Shown: one piece after another, positions 17,306 to 27,200 of the stretch | Layout of the letters: the number at the start of each line of letters is the position of its first letter | Numbering within the stretch: position 1 is the first letter of the stretch | Assembly (NCBI GenBank): GCA_009377865.1 | Contig: WHTH01000024.1 | Location: forward strand, 1 to 57,942 | Direction: 5' to 3' | From: Pseudonocardiaceae bacterium | GTDB taxonomy: Bacteria; Actinomycetota; Actinomycetes; Mycobacteriales; Pseudonocardiaceae | Length of the DNA stretch: 57,942 bases | The notes under the pieces: generated by a model | Seen by the model: the letters and a program-made list of their open reading frames with translations, nothing else | The model's database searches: none | Told to the model about the DNA's origin: nothing | Translations under genes and position numbers: made by a program

Positions 17306-17378
17306 GGGCTTCTCCGGGTTCAGCTCGCTGGTCCGCAACGCGATCATCTTCTCGGTGTGGCCACTGTATTCGACCGGC

Positions 17379-18728
17379 TCATCGCACCGGTTCGAGCGCG
17401 GCGAGCGGCGCACCGTCGTGCATGCCCGGCCACCAGCCGACGGCCACCCCCGCGGTGATCGCGGCGCCCCGGGCCACCGCCTCGCCCCCGGTGCAACGCA
17501 GCACCGGCAGCCGCAGCGACCGGGCCTTGGCCCGCAGCCACGGGTCGCTGGTGGCGCCACCGCCGAACACGACCATCCGGCGGGCAGGCCCGAGCAGGCC
17601 GGTGAGGCGATCGGCTGCCTGCGCAGTGCGGGCGGCCAGGGCGTGCAGCAGGCCGTTCCAGATCTCGCCCGGGGAGCCGGACGGTAACTCGGGCTCCGAG
17701 CCGTGGTCGACGCTGGTGCGCAGCGCGTCCACGTCGAGCTCCGGTCTCGCCTCACCGGCCAGCTCGGCCAGGTCGTCGAGCTCGCCGGGCGACCGCGCGA
17801 GGGCACGGGCGACGGCGTCGAGGAGCAGGCCGGCGCGGGCCGCGCCCGAGAGCACGACCCACCCCGCCCCGCCCGGTGCGACGGTGACCGCCAGCCCCGT
17901 CGACAGCGACCGCTCGAGATCGGGCACCTCACGGGTGCGGCGCAGCACCGTCTCGGCCGTGCCCACCGAGTTGACGAGGTCGTCCTCGCGCGCCGCGACC
18001 CCCTCGGCCCCGGCGAGGTGGTCATGACCGGCGATCGTGACCGGGACATCCTGCGGCAGGCCCGACCAGGCGGCCCCGGAGGCCGAAACACGGCCCATGA
18101 CCTCGCCGGCGGCGTGCACGGGGGCGAAGACGTCGACGGGCAGCGCCAGTACCTCGGCGACCTCCGGCAGGTAGGCGCGGGTGGACACGTCGTAGCAGCC
18201 GGTGCGGGCGGCCAGCGAATGCTCGGTAGCCTGCGCGCCGGACAGCTCGAACAGGCACAGTTCTGGGACGCCGAGCCACCGGCGCGGCGGGCGGTCGGCA
18301 TGCGCGAGGACCCAGCCCAGCTTGGCGACCGACGAGACGGTGCGCGGCCGCTGCCCGATCCGCGCCGCCAGCCCGTCACCGAAATGCTCCTTCAGGAGCT
18401 CGACGGTCTCGCCGCCCCTCGGGTCGTGCCACGCGATGACCGGTCCCATCGGCCGCAGCTGCGCATCGAACGGCGCCCCGCTCTCGGCCATACCGGCGAC
18501 ACCGACACCGGCCACCCGCTCCCGGTCGGTGCCCAGGTCGGCCAGCACCCCCGCCAGCGCGTCCCGGAAGCCGTCGACGGTCATGTCCACGCCGTCCGGC
18601 GACGCCGAGAACGGCGTCTTCCCGGTAGCCAGCCCGCGGGCCGTGCCGGCGCGGTCGACGAGGACCGCCTTGATCCTGCTGCTGCCGACATCGAGGCCCA
18701 GCAGCAGCGGCTCCCCCGCGGTCGTCAC
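17379..18728 (-). CDS. FGGY-family carbohydrate kinase
   Basis: A 449-residue sugar or polyol kinase of the FGGY (hexokinase-actin) fold. Phosphate-1 motif LLGLDVGSSRIKAVLVD, AWHDPRGGETVELL (substrate side), the central TIAGHDHLAGAEGVAAR, and the adenosine motif VVFGGGATSDPWLRAKARSL followed by GGEAVARGAAITAG. GTG start at 18728. It is upstream of, and on the same strand as, the phosphonate-type transporter. The combination suggests that the imported compound, or a sugar derived from it, is phosphorylated, but the actual substrate cannot be read from the sequence. Confidence 0.82.
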   Translation of the reverse strand: MTTAGEPLLLGLDVGSSRIKAVLVDRAGTARGLATGKTPFSASPDGVDMTVDGFRDALAGVLADLGTDRERVAGVGVAGMAESGAPFDAQLRPMGPVIAWHDPRGGETVELLKEHFGDGLAARIGQRPRTVSSVAKLGWVLAHADRPPRRWLGVPELCLFELSGAQATEHSLAARTGCYDVSTRAYLPEVAEVLALPVDVFAPVHAAGEVMGRVSASGAAWSGLPQDVPVTIAGHDHLAGAEGVAAREDDLVNSVGTAETVLRRTREVPDLERSLSTGLAVTVAPGGAGWVVLSGAARAGLLLDAVARALARSPGELDDLAELAGEARPELDVDALRTSVDHGSEPELPSGSPGEIWNGLLHALAARTAQAADRLTGLLGPARRMVVFGGGATSDPWLRAKARSLRLPVLRCTGGEAVARGAAITAGVAVGWWPGMHDGAPLAALEPVR

Positions 18729-18800
18729 CCCGCGACGGTAACCGGCCCTCGCTCCTTGAGCCCACGCCTCTTTCCTGCGGCTCGCGCGCACCTTGTCGGT

Positions 18801-18847
18801 GTCGCGCGCGTAGCTTCGCGAGCGACGCTCGCAACTTGCGCGCGAAG
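18801..18847. repeat. Direct repeat (left copy) flanking the AbiEi-like gene
   Basis: 47 bp, starting GTCGCGCGCGT and ending GCGCGCGAAG; 39 of 47 positions match the copy at 19917-19963 in the same orientation. It lies just after the stop of the AbiEi/DUF559-like gene. Confidence 0.65.
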
Positions 18848-18853
18848 AGGTCG

Positions 18854-19774
18854 TCACCGCGCCGAAAACCCCCGGCGCACCCGGGCCGCGACCGGCTCGA
18901 ACCGGTCGAGATCGGCCCAGGTCCAGCGGACCACCGAGAGCCGCTCGCCGCGCAGCGCGTCCTCGCGCAGCTTCTCCTCGAGCACCGCGTCACCTGGTTC
19001 CTGACCCGCCCGCAACAACCTGCCGTACTTCACCCTCCCGTCGAACTCGCCCACCGTGCGCAGCTCCGGCCAGCCGAAATCCACCCGGCCGACGACCGTT
19101 CCGTCCGCCGATCGGACCTCCCACTGGGGCGCCGGTGCGGGGAGCCCGAACCGCGACAGCGCCACCCGGCTGCGCGATTCCCCGACACTCTCGGATCGGC
19201 CGTCGGCGAAGGCGACGACGCGCCACGCAGCGGGGCCACCGTGGCGTCGTGACGACCGGTGCTGCACCACGAGTAGCTCGTCGGGCGAGACCAGACGGAC
19301 CCGCAGCGCAGCATCGGCGATCACGACGGCTTGCTCGAACGGCACCGACCGGGCCAGGTCGACAATCGTGCGCGCCACGGAGGTGACGGCGACACCGCCC
19401 AGGTCGACGACGTCGTCGGCCTCGAGATGAGTGACGTGCACGTGAAGCCGGCGGGTGACCCGTCCGCCCGCGCGGGCGGCTCGGGTGACGTGCACCCGGC
19501 CCAGCGCCAGGTTCCACACCGGCAGCCCGTGCAGCACCGCCGCGGACACGTGGCTGACCACCGCGCCCGCGGTGAGCCGCGCCAGGGTCGCTTCGACCAG
19601 CAGCGCGTGATGCGCCGCCGGTTCGCGGAGCCGATCGTCGCCGGACTGCACGTACGCGCCGGGGCGAACCGTTGTGACGCTTTCAGCCCGGCGCAGCCGG
19701 AGCAGCTCCGCGTCGGTGTACCCGGCAGCCAGCAACCGCGGGCGCAGGTGCAGGTCGGGTGGCAGGGAGTCCAC
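18854..19774 (-). CDS. AbiEi-antitoxin-like / DUF559-like protein
   Basis: A 306-residue protein common in actinobacteria. The N-terminus (about 10-100) resembles the winged-helix antitoxin domain of AbiEi (RLLAAGYTDAELLRLRRAES, RPGAYVQ, ALLVEATLARLTAGAVVSHVSAA). The C-terminal part has a DUF559/Vsr-like PD-(D/E)XK layout: SESVGESRSRVALSRFG, VGRVDFGWPELRTVGEFDG with the Asp and Glu in place, and EEKLREDALR. Either a nuclease or a degenerate one. GTG start with no good ribosome-binding site. No AbiEii toxin adjoins it. The gene is bracketed by 47-bp direct repeats and followed upstream by DnaA boxes, so it may be a small mobile cassette. Confidence 0.75.
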   Translation of the reverse strand: MDSLPPDLHLRPRLLAAGYTDAELLRLRRAESVTTVRPGAYVQSGDDRLREPAAHHALLVEATLARLTAGAVVSHVSAAVLHGLPVWNLALGRVHVTRAARAGGRVTRRLHVHVTHLEADDVVDLGGVAVTSVARTIVDLARSVPFEQAVVIADAALRVRLVSPDELLVVQHRSSRRHGGPAAWRVVAFADGRSESVGESRSRVALSRFGLPAPAPQWEVRSADGTVVGRVDFGWPELRTVGEFDGRVKYGRLLRAGQEPGDAVLEEKLREDALRGERLSVVRWTWADLDRFEPVAARVRRGFSAR

Positions 19775-19826
19775 GCATGCACGGTTGCGCAGGAACTACC
19801 CCGCCCGCAGCCCCCGCCTCCCGCCC

Positions 19827-19853
19827 TGTGGATAACCGCTCGGTTGTGGACAA
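19827..19853 (-). promoter_or_regulatory. Two DnaA boxes in the same orientation
   Basis: Read on the minus strand: TTATCCACA at 19827-19835 (perfect classical box) and TTGTCCACA at 19845-19853 (the actinobacterial consensus form), 18 bp apart. They lie 53-79 bp upstream of the AbiEi-like start. Two boxes alone do not make an origin; they could titrate DnaA or control the gene. Confidence 0.5.
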
Positions 19854-19916
19854 CACCGGCCCGCGCGATGGCGAACTCCCGCGCGCGATTCCTCACCTCG
19901 CGCGCGATTCGTCGCT

Positions 19917-19963
19917 GTCGCGCGCGTCGCTTCGCGCGCGACGGTGACAGGATGCGCGCGAAG
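19917..19963. repeat. Direct repeat (right copy) flanking the AbiEi-like gene
   Basis: Partner of 18801-18847, same orientation. It is the end of a wider tract (about 19862-19970) with at least six GCGCGC cores, some in the form GCGCGCGATT. Confidence 0.65.
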
Positions 19964-20011
19964 TCGGCGCGCACAGGCCGTGCCGACAGGCGCCGGTCGG
20001 TGCCGGGTTGC

Positions 20012-21100
20012 TCAGGCGTCGGTGGCGAGCAGCTCGCCGAGGTGACGGTCGACCTGCTCGATGTACCCCGGTTCGAGACAGAAGAGCCCGAGGTGCCCGC
20101 TGACGCTCTCGATGACGCGAAGCTCGCCGTTCGGGATGAGCGCCTGCTCCGCGGCGCAGTCGCGGACGGGGAAGAACATGTCCTCGTTGATCGGCATGAC
20201 GAAGGTTGTCGCGCTGATGCGACCGAGCGCGGCGGCGAGGTCGCCGCCGGTGTGCCGGCTGACGTCGGCGCGCTGCCACTTCCACGCCAGGGTGAGCAGG
20301 TCGTTGGGGTCCATCGCGCCGAAGTAGGGCTCCATGAAGCCGGTCTGGAAGTCGTCGGCGGATTCGAAGCCGAGCGAGCGCCAGTGCTCGGTCTTCCAGA
20401 ACTCGGTGGAGAAGCCCATCACCGACCAGATCCGGGCGTGCCGCTTGAGCCCGTCGCTGACCTGAGTGTTCGTGGTGTACTCCCCCTCCTTCCAGCCCGG
20501 ATCGGACCAGATCGCCTCGTTGAGGGTCTCGGTGAAGATGAAGTCGTGCGGGGTGTTGCGCGCCGTGCCGGCGATGGCCGCCGCGCGCTTGACCTTGTCC
20601 GGGAACCGGACGGCCCACTCGTAGGTCTGCTGGGCACCCATCGAGCCGCCGGTGACGAGCTCGAGCGCCTCGATGCCGAAGTGCTCGCGCAGCAGGCGTT
20701 CCTGGGCCACCACGTCGTCGCCGATACGCACCGCGGGGAAGTTGGACATGGCCAGGTCACCGCTGCAGCTGTGCGGTGAGGTCGACAGGCCGTTGCCGAT
20801 CTGGTTGATGACAACGATGAAGTACCGCTCCGGGTTCAGCGCGTGCTCCGAACCGATGTAGGCGTCGCGGAAGATCTGATGGGTGCCGGAGTACCAGGTC
20901 GTGACGAGGATCGCGTTGTCCTTCGCGGCGTTGAGCTCCCCGAACGTGGCGATCGCCAGCTGGCAATCCGGAATGCTGCCACCCTCCTCCAGGTCGAGCG
21001 TTCCGATGTTGACCAGGTCGTAGTCACCGTGGTGCTCGTGCGTGTAGTAGGGGTTCTCGATCACGAAGACGTCTCCCCTCGGGTCAGGCCGGTCGATCAC
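20012..21100 (-). CDS. MetX-like alpha/beta hydrolase
   Basis: A 362-residue protein of the homoserine O-acetyltransferase-like alpha/beta-hydrolase family. The nucleophile elbow GGSMGAQQTYEW has Ser at about 153; the acid and base are probably Asp in PINEDMFFP and His in SVSGHLGLF near the C-terminus. The N-terminal block CQLAIATFGELNAAKDNAIL and the TWYSGTHQ oxyanion region are typical of MetX relatives. It is not in a methionine gene cluster, so the acyl acceptor may not be homoserine. The start is either GTG 21100 or GTG 21064; the latter has the better ribosome-binding site (AGGGGAG). It is divergent from the Jet operon. Confidence 0.78.
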   Translation of the reverse strand: MIDRPDPRGDVFVIENPYYTHEHHGDYDLVNIGTLDLEEGGSIPDCQLAIATFGELNAAKDNAILVTTWYSGTHQIFRDAYIGSEHALNPERYFIVVINQIGNGLSTSPHSCSGDLAMSNFPAVRIGDDVVAQERLLREHFGIEALELVTGGSMGAQQTYEWAVRFPDKVKRAAAIAGTARNTPHDFIFTETLNEAIWSDPGWKEGEYTTNTQVSDGLKRHARIWSVMGFSTEFWKTEHWRSLGFESADDFQTGFMEPYFGAMDPNDLLTLAWKWQRADVSRHTGGDLAAALGRISATTFVMPINEDMFFPVRDCAAEQALIPNGELRVIESVSGHLGLFCLEPGYIEQVDRHLGELLATDA

Positions 21101-21297
21101 TGAGCCCCAGGGTGCCCGCCCGCGGTCCGGAGGGCACCTGGACGACCGGGCAGTTGCCCTCCTCGACGGGCAGAACTGCGGCCGAATCGACCGGTTGCGG
21201 CCACGTCACCGCCGGACTGTCGGTGCGGCACGGCATCATGGGGCGGCCACGAGAACCACGGGCGCCGTATCGGTGTTCGAGATGCCAGCGGGGTGAG

Positions 21298-22884
21298 ATG
21301 ACGGAGATCGAGCATGCCGGCGCGTTCGGCATCGACGCGTTCGCGGTCGACGATCGGATGCGGCTGTTCCACTTCCTGGCCGCGGACAAGCGCACCACGT
21401 ACCTGTGGGTGCTGCGGGCCTTCGACCGGGCCCGGGCCAACTACCACGTGCTGCTGCACACCACCGTCGTAGCCGAGCAGCTGGCCGAGCTCACCGCCGA
21501 GCACTCCGACTGCCCCGCCGACGCCGACACCGACCTGCCCGCGGTGCTCGACGCGCTGGTCGGCTGGGGGAACCTGGACCGCAGCCAGGACGCGGCACGG
21601 GCGACGACCGTGCAGGAGTACCGCAACCGGCACTCGGTCTACCAGCTCACCGACGCGGGGTACCGCGCCTACCAGGCCGTGGAGCAGGTGCTCGCCGCCC
21701 GGCTCGACGACGCGACGCTGTCCCGGCTGGTCTTCCCGGACATCCTCGCCGACCTCACCGCCCTGGCGGCGGCAACTCGGGCGGGCGATGGCGAGGAGGT
21801 CTACCGCAAGCTGTCCCGGCTGGACCGGGCGCTGTCGGACATGGCGGAGCGGGCCGCCCGGTTCTACCTGATGCTCGGTGAGCTGGCCCGTACCAACGAC
21901 CACCGCGCCGAGGTGTTCCTCGCGCACAAGGACGCGCTGCTGGCGCACATGCGGGAGTTCCACTCCGAGCTGCAGCGCTACACCCCCCGGCTGCGCGCCG
22001 CGGTGCAGGCCGTCGAGGACGCCGGGTCGGACCGGATGCTGGAGCAGGCCGCCGAGGCCGACGACCGGTTGTTCCGCAGCCCGGCGGCGCGGCTGGAGGA
22101 CTGGCGGGCCCGCTGGGCAGGCCTGGTGGCCTGGTTCGGCGCCGGTACACCGCGCACCGAGTCCGACCGGCTGCAGGAGGCCACCGTCGAGGCGATCAGC
22201 GACGTGCTGGCGCTGCTGCGGCGGGTCACCGAGTCCCGTCGCGGCGGGGTCAGCCGCGAGTCGCAGCTGCGCCACCTCGCGGCCTGGTTCGCCGCCGTGC
22301 GCTCCGAGCCCGCCGCGCACGCGCTGTTCGGTGCCGCGTTCGGGCTGCAGGCGCCCCGGCACGTGGGCGTCGCGCACGAGGATCCGGAGCGGATCCCGGG
22401 CAGGCGGTCCTGGTGGGAGGCCCCCGCGGTCGAGATCGCGCGCACCCTGGTCGAGACCGGCCGCTCCCCCGGCCCCGGGCCGCCCGCCGCGGTGGACCGC
22501 AACGATGTCGCGCAGCGCAGGCTGCGGGAGCGCCAGGTCAGCGACGCCGCCGCGCGGCGCTCGGCGGCCGCCGAGCTGGCGGCAGGTGGGGTGCACGGGC
22601 GGGTGCTGTCCGAGGCGGAGACGGTGGTGCTGCTGACGTTGCTCGACCGCGCGCTCGGCGCACGGGTGCCGGTCAGCGGGGTGGTCCGGGCGGCGGGCGC
22701 GGCACACGGCGTGCGGCTCACCCTGGAGCCGCGTGACGGGGTGACCACGGTGCACACCGCGCGGGGGCGGCTGCTCCTGGACGGGGTGACGCTGTCCGTG
22801 CGTGCCCTCGGTACCGCCACGCCGCCCAGCGCTGCGCAGCTACCCAGGGAGCCGGTGCGCGAACTGCTGGAGGTACGGCGATGA
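21298..22884 (+). CDS. jetA: Wadjet defence protein JetA (DUF2397 family)
   Basis: A 528-residue DUF2397 (TIGR02677-type) protein, the kleisin-like or MukF-like component of a Wadjet SMC complex. The N-terminal winged-helix region shows HFLAADKRTTYLWVLRAFD and the strongly conserved YRNRHSVYQLTDAGYRAYQA; the middle is helical, and the C-terminus has a small beta domain (GVTTVHTARGRLLLDGVTL). ATG at 21298 is chosen; the longer ORF back to 21112 covers the divergent promoter region. It overlaps jetB by 4 bp (ATGA). With JetB and JetC it forms a loop-extruding complex that senses small circular DNA, which JetD cleaves. Confidence 0.9.
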   Translation: MTEIEHAGAFGIDAFAVDDRMRLFHFLAADKRTTYLWVLRAFDRARANYHVLLHTTVVAEQLAELTAEHSDCPADADTDLPAVLDALVGWGNLDRSQDAARATTVQEYRNRHSVYQLTDAGYRAYQAVEQVLAARLDDATLSRLVFPDILADLTALAAATRAGDGEEVYRKLSRLDRALSDMAERAARFYLMLGELARTNDHRAEVFLAHKDALLAHMREFHSELQRYTPRLRAAVQAVEDAGSDRMLEQAAEADDRLFRSPAARLEDWRARWAGLVAWFGAGTPRTESDRLQEATVEAISDVLALLRRVTESRRGGVSRESQLRHLAAWFAAVRSEPAAHALFGAAFGLQAPRHVGVAHEDPERIPGRRSWWEAPAVEIARTLVETGRSPGPGPPAAVDRNDVAQRRLRERQVSDAAARRSAAAELAAGGVHGRVLSEAETVVLLTLLDRALGARVPVSGVVRAAGAAHGVRLTLEPRDGVTTVHTARGRLLLDGVTLSVRALGTATPPSAAQLPREPVRELLEVRR

Positions 22885-24299
22885 ACCACCGGGTGGCGAC
22901 CGACGTCCCCGACCTCGAGCTGGCCAGCTACCAACGTGCGGTGCGCGCGGTGCTACGTCACCCGCTGATCACCGAGACGCACCCGGACGCGGGCACGCTG
23001 CCACTGGTCCGTCGCTGGTCCGGCCCGTTGCGCACGGATCTGGCCGAGGCGCTGGGCTACCGGCTGGAGCTGTCCGGCACCGCCGCCCGGTTGATCCGCG
23101 CCTGCGACGATCTCGACCCCACCCAGCCCGCCAGGACCCGCACGAAGCGCGAGTTCGATCGGCAGCGCTACGCCTACCTCGCCCTGGTGCTGGCCGCGCT
23201 GGGTCGTGCCGGGATCCAGATCGCGCTGTCCGAGCTCGCCGAGGCGGTCGCGGCGGACGCCAAGGGGGTCACCGGGCTGGGACTGGACACCACCCGGGCC
23301 GCGGACCGGGCTGCGTTCGTGGACGTGGTGAGCTGGCTGGAGGATCGCGGCGCGCTGCGGCTGGCCGACGGCTCCGCCAGGGCCTGGGCGGACGACCCGG
23401 GGCGGGCCGAGGCGCTCTACGACATCGACCGGGACGTGGCCAGCGCGGTGTACCGGCCCAGCCGGGTGGCCCAGCACCTGCGGTCGGTGTCCGCGCTACT
23501 CGCCCGCCCGGCCGCCGCCAGCCGCAACGCGGCGCGGCGCGACGCCGGGCAGCGGGCACGGCGCGCGCTGATCGAGCAGCCGGTGGTCTACCACGCCGAC
23601 GCCGACGACGGCGTGCGCAACATCCTGCGCACGCCGTCGCTGGTCGAGGACGTGCAACGGCTGACCGGGCTGACCGTGGAGCGCCGCGCCGAGGGTCTGC
23701 TGCTGGTCGACACCGCGGGACTGTCCGAGCGGCGCTTCCCCTCGACCGGCACGGTGTCGCAGGCCGCGCTGCTGCTGGTCCGGGAGATCGCGGACCGGGT
23801 GGTGGACCCGGACGCGCCCGCGCTGCACCGGCTCGCCGCACCGAGCACTGCCGAGCGCCTGGCACCGCTGGTCGAGCAGGTCGATGCCGGGCTGCCGACG
23901 GGGACCGTGCTGACCGGCCTGGCCGACCCGGACGAGCCGGCCGATTCCGGAAGCCTGGCCGATTCCGGAAGCCAGGGCGAGCCGGACGACCCGGCCGAGC
24001 CGGACGACCAGCAGGCGGCCACCGAGCCGGAGACGGAGCACCCGCTGGTCGAGGACGGCTGGCTGGGCACGACCATGCGTTCGCTGGTCGAGCGCTACGG
24101 CTCCGCGTTCGGTGCCGGCTGGCGCGCCGACCCGCAGCGGCTGCTCGTCGCGGCGCTCGACCTGCTGATCGCGCACCGGCTGGTGGCCAGAGTGGACGGC
24201 GGGGTGCTCGCGCTGCCGCTGCTCGGGCGCTACCGCAACGTCGTGGTCGAGGTTCGGTCCCGCGAGCCCGACCTGTTCGCCGTGGAGGAGACGTCGTGA
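22881..24299 (+). CDS. jetB: Wadjet defence protein JetB (DUF2398 family)
   Basis: A 472-residue DUF2398 (TIGR02678-type) protein, the MukE/KITE-like winged-helix component. It has the N-terminal helical block (YQRAVRAVLRHPLITETHP), KREFDRQRYAYLALVLAAL, and ALLLVREIADRVVDP in the middle. An acidic, Pro/Ser/Asp-rich insert at about residues 350-395 contains an 18-bp tandem duplication and splits the C-terminal helical domain (LVERYGSAFGAGWRADPQRLL, YRNVVVEVRSREP). It is coupled by 4-bp overlaps to both jetA and jetC. Confidence 0.9.
   Translation: MNHRVATDVPDLELASYQRAVRAVLRHPLITETHPDAGTLPLVRRWSGPLRTDLAEALGYRLELSGTAARLIRACDDLDPTQPARTRTKREFDRQRYAYLALVLAALGRAGIQIALSELAEAVAADAKGVTGLGLDTTRAADRAAFVDVVSWLEDRGALRLADGSARAWADDPGRAEALYDIDRDVASAVYRPSRVAQHLRSVSALLARPAAASRNAARRDAGQRARRALIEQPVVYHADADDGVRNILRTPSLVEDVQRLTGLTVERRAEGLLLVDTAGLSERRFPSTGTVSQAALLLVREIADRVVDPDAPALHRLAAPSTAERLAPLVEQVDAGLPTGTVLTGLADPDEPADSGSLADSGSQGEPDDPAEPDDQQAATEPETEHPLVEDGWLGTTMRSLVERYGSAFGAGWRADPQRLLVAALDLLIAHRLVARVDGGVLALPLLGRYRNVVVEVRSREPDLFAVEETS
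23939..23974 (+). repeat. 18-bp tandem repeat inside jetB
   Basis: Two copies of an 18-base unit beginning GGCCGATTCCGG, 17 of 18 identical, encode repeated ADSGS units in the acidic linker of JetB. The repeat keeps the frame and is likely a replication-slippage duplication. Confidence 0.8.
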
Positions 24300-27200
24300 C
24301 CGCAGCTATCGGCGACCGGACCGGGGTACGAACCGGCCGGTTCTGTCCGACCCGGGCCGGTGTGATCAACCTGTGGGACTACCGGGACGAGGAGTTCGTC
24401 TTCGCCGAGGGGCGGCTGGTGCTGCGCGGGCCGAACGGCTCCGGCAAGACCAAGGCACTCGAAGTGCTGTTCCCGTTCGTGCTCGACGGGCGCATCGAGC
24501 CCCGGCGGCTCAACCCGTTCGCCGGCGAGGACCGCACCATGAAGTCCAACCTGCTCTACCGGCGCCAGCAGTCGTCCTACGGCTACGTCTGGATGGAGTT
24601 CGCCAGACCTGCCGACGGCGATCACCCGTCGGACACCGTGACCGTCGGCATCGGGCTGCAGGCTCAGCGCCACTCCGACCGCGTCAAGCGGTGGTGCTTC
24701 CTCGTCGACGGCCGCGTCGGCGTGGACTTCTCGCTGCTGTCGGCCGACGACCGCCCGCTGACCCGTAAACAGCTCGTCGAGGAGGTCGGTGCCGACGCGG
24801 TGCGCGACAGCCCGGCCGAGCACCGCGCCGCCGTCGACACCCGGCTGTTCGGATTGGGCCGGGAGCGCTACGAGCAGCTGCTCTCGCTGGTGCTGACGCT
24901 GCGCAGGCCGCAGCTGGCGAAGAACCTGGACCCGGTGAAGCTGTCCGACACGCTCTCGGACGGGTTGCGCCCGCTCGACGATCACCTGCTCGTCGAGGCG
25001 GCCCGATCGTTCGACGACATGGAGGCGGTACAGCGCACGCTGGACGGGCTGGTCGCCGCCGACGAGGCCGCCCGCACCTTCCTGGCCGCCTACACCACCT
25101 ACCTGCGCACCCACGCCCGCGCCGCGGCCGACGCGCTGTCGCGGCGCCGCACGGACGTCGCGACCCGCCGCGACTCGCTGCTCACAGCGCTGACCCACCG
25201 CCGCGAGGCCGAGAGATCCCGCGAGACGGCGGCCCAGCGAGTGCACGACGCCGAGCTGTCCGCGGGCCGGCTGCGCGCGCACCTCGACCGGCTCAAGAGC
25301 AGTACCGCCTACCAGGCGCACGAGCAGCTCGTCGACCTGCACCGGCTCGTCGGGCAACTCGAGACCGCGGCCGGCGGCGCGAAGAACCGTGTCACGAAAC
25401 GCCGGGCGGCCACCGAGCGCTGCGCGGCCGACGTCCGGACCGCCGAGGCCGCGCTGCGCGAGCTCGACGCCGAGCTGACCCGCACCGCCGCCGCGCTGAG
25501 CGCCGACGCCGCCGACGCCGGCATCGGGTGGAGCCCAGCCGACGCCGCCGAGGACGGGTTCACCGACCGCGTCGCCGCCGGTGTCACCGCCCGTGACGAC
25601 GACGTGCGCGCGGTGCGCACCGCGGTGACCGAGCTGCGCCGCGCCGAGGACTCCCGTGCCCGGGCCGACAACGCGTTGCAACAGGCGCGGTCGGCCGCCG
25701 AAACCGCCGAGGCGCAGGAGCGGGACGCCGCCGACCGGGTCGACGCCGCACGCTCCGAGGCCCGCCAGCGGCTGGCCGGCTGGGCGGACCGGCACGCCGC
25801 CACGCTGACCGAGCTGGCCGTGCCCGGACTGCTCGACGCCCTGGCCACCACGCTGGACCAGGTCGGCGAGCCCGACGCCGCCGACCCGAGGACCGCTTTC
25901 ACCCGGCACACCGCCGAGGCGGCCCAGGCCCGCCGCGACGAGCTCGCTCGGCTGCGGGAGACCCGCGCGACGATCGCCACCGAGATCGCCGAGCTGGAGG
26001 CCGAACGCGAGCTGATCGCCGCCGAGCGCGACGACGCGCCACCGTCCTGGCACGCCCGACCGGCTCCGCGCGAGCAGCGCGCGGGCGCGCCGCTGTGGCG
26101 CCTCGTCCGGTTCGCCGACGGGCTCGACGAGGCCGGCGCGGCCGGGCTCGAAGCGGCGCTGCAGGCCGCCAACCTGCTCGACGCCTGGATCCACCCGGAC
26201 GGCGCGGACACCGCGGCGGCGATGGCTGCCGGGGAGGCCGACGGGTACCTGGTCCCGCTGCCCGCCGCGGCGCGCCCGAGCGGCGACACCCTGGCGACGG
26301 TGCTGGTACCCGAGCAGACCGACGACGTGGCGCCGTCGCGGGTGGCCGCCGTCCTCGAGTCGGTGGCAATGCAGCAGGCTTTCGAGGGCACGGGGGCGGC
26401 GGCGGTGTCGGCCGACGGCCGGTTCGCCCAGGGCATCCAGCTCGGCGCGTTCGGCAAGCAGGCCCCGGAGTACGTCGGCGCCACCGCCCGCGCCCGGCGT
26501 CGCAGGGGACGGCTCGAGGAGATCGACCGCAGGATCGCCGACACCTCCGCCCGGCTCGACGACGCGGACCGGCTGATCAGCCGCACCATCACCGTACTGG
26601 ACGCGATCGACGCCGCGACCACCGAGCTGCCCAGGGTGGCCGGGATCCTCGATGCACTGCGCCACCACGACCGCGCCGCCGGGGTGCTGCGCGCCCGCCG
26701 GGAGGCGACCGAGTCCGCACAGTCCACACTGGACCAGGCGGTGGCCGAAGCCGGCGCGGCCGAGCGGGTGCTGCGTCGCACCGCCGCCGAGCGCTCCATC
26801 GCCCCCGACGCCGTCGACGCCACCGCGGCCGCCGTGGTCCGGTTCGACCGTACGGCCGCGCAGCTGGCCGGGATCCGCCGCGAGGCCGCGGGCGCGCGCC
26901 GCACGGTCGACTCCGAGCGCGGCCGGCTGGCGGGTGCCGAGTCGGAGCAGTCCGAGGCGTCCCGGGAGGCCGACGCCGCAGAGCTGCGCCACGCCGAGGA
27001 GGCCGAGCGGCTCGCCACGTTGCAGCAGACCGTCGGCGCCGAGGCCGACGAGGTGCTGGCCGAGGTCGAGCGTGCCCAGGGCGAGATCCAGGCCGCCGAG
27101 GACGAGCTGTCGGCCGCACACGAGGCGAAGGAGACCGCGGCAGGGGCACTGGCCAAGGCCGAGGCCGATCGGGACGCGTCGCGCGAGGCGCTGCGGATCG

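Noticed and set aside
19827-19853. A replication origin at the DnaA boxes
   Set aside because: Only two boxes, no AT-rich region and no dnaA or dnaN genes nearby.
22802-24295. N-terminal extension of the jetC ORF through jetB
   Set aside because: Low-complexity Arg/Gly/Ala translation; the family start with Walker A at residue 45 fits GTG 24296.
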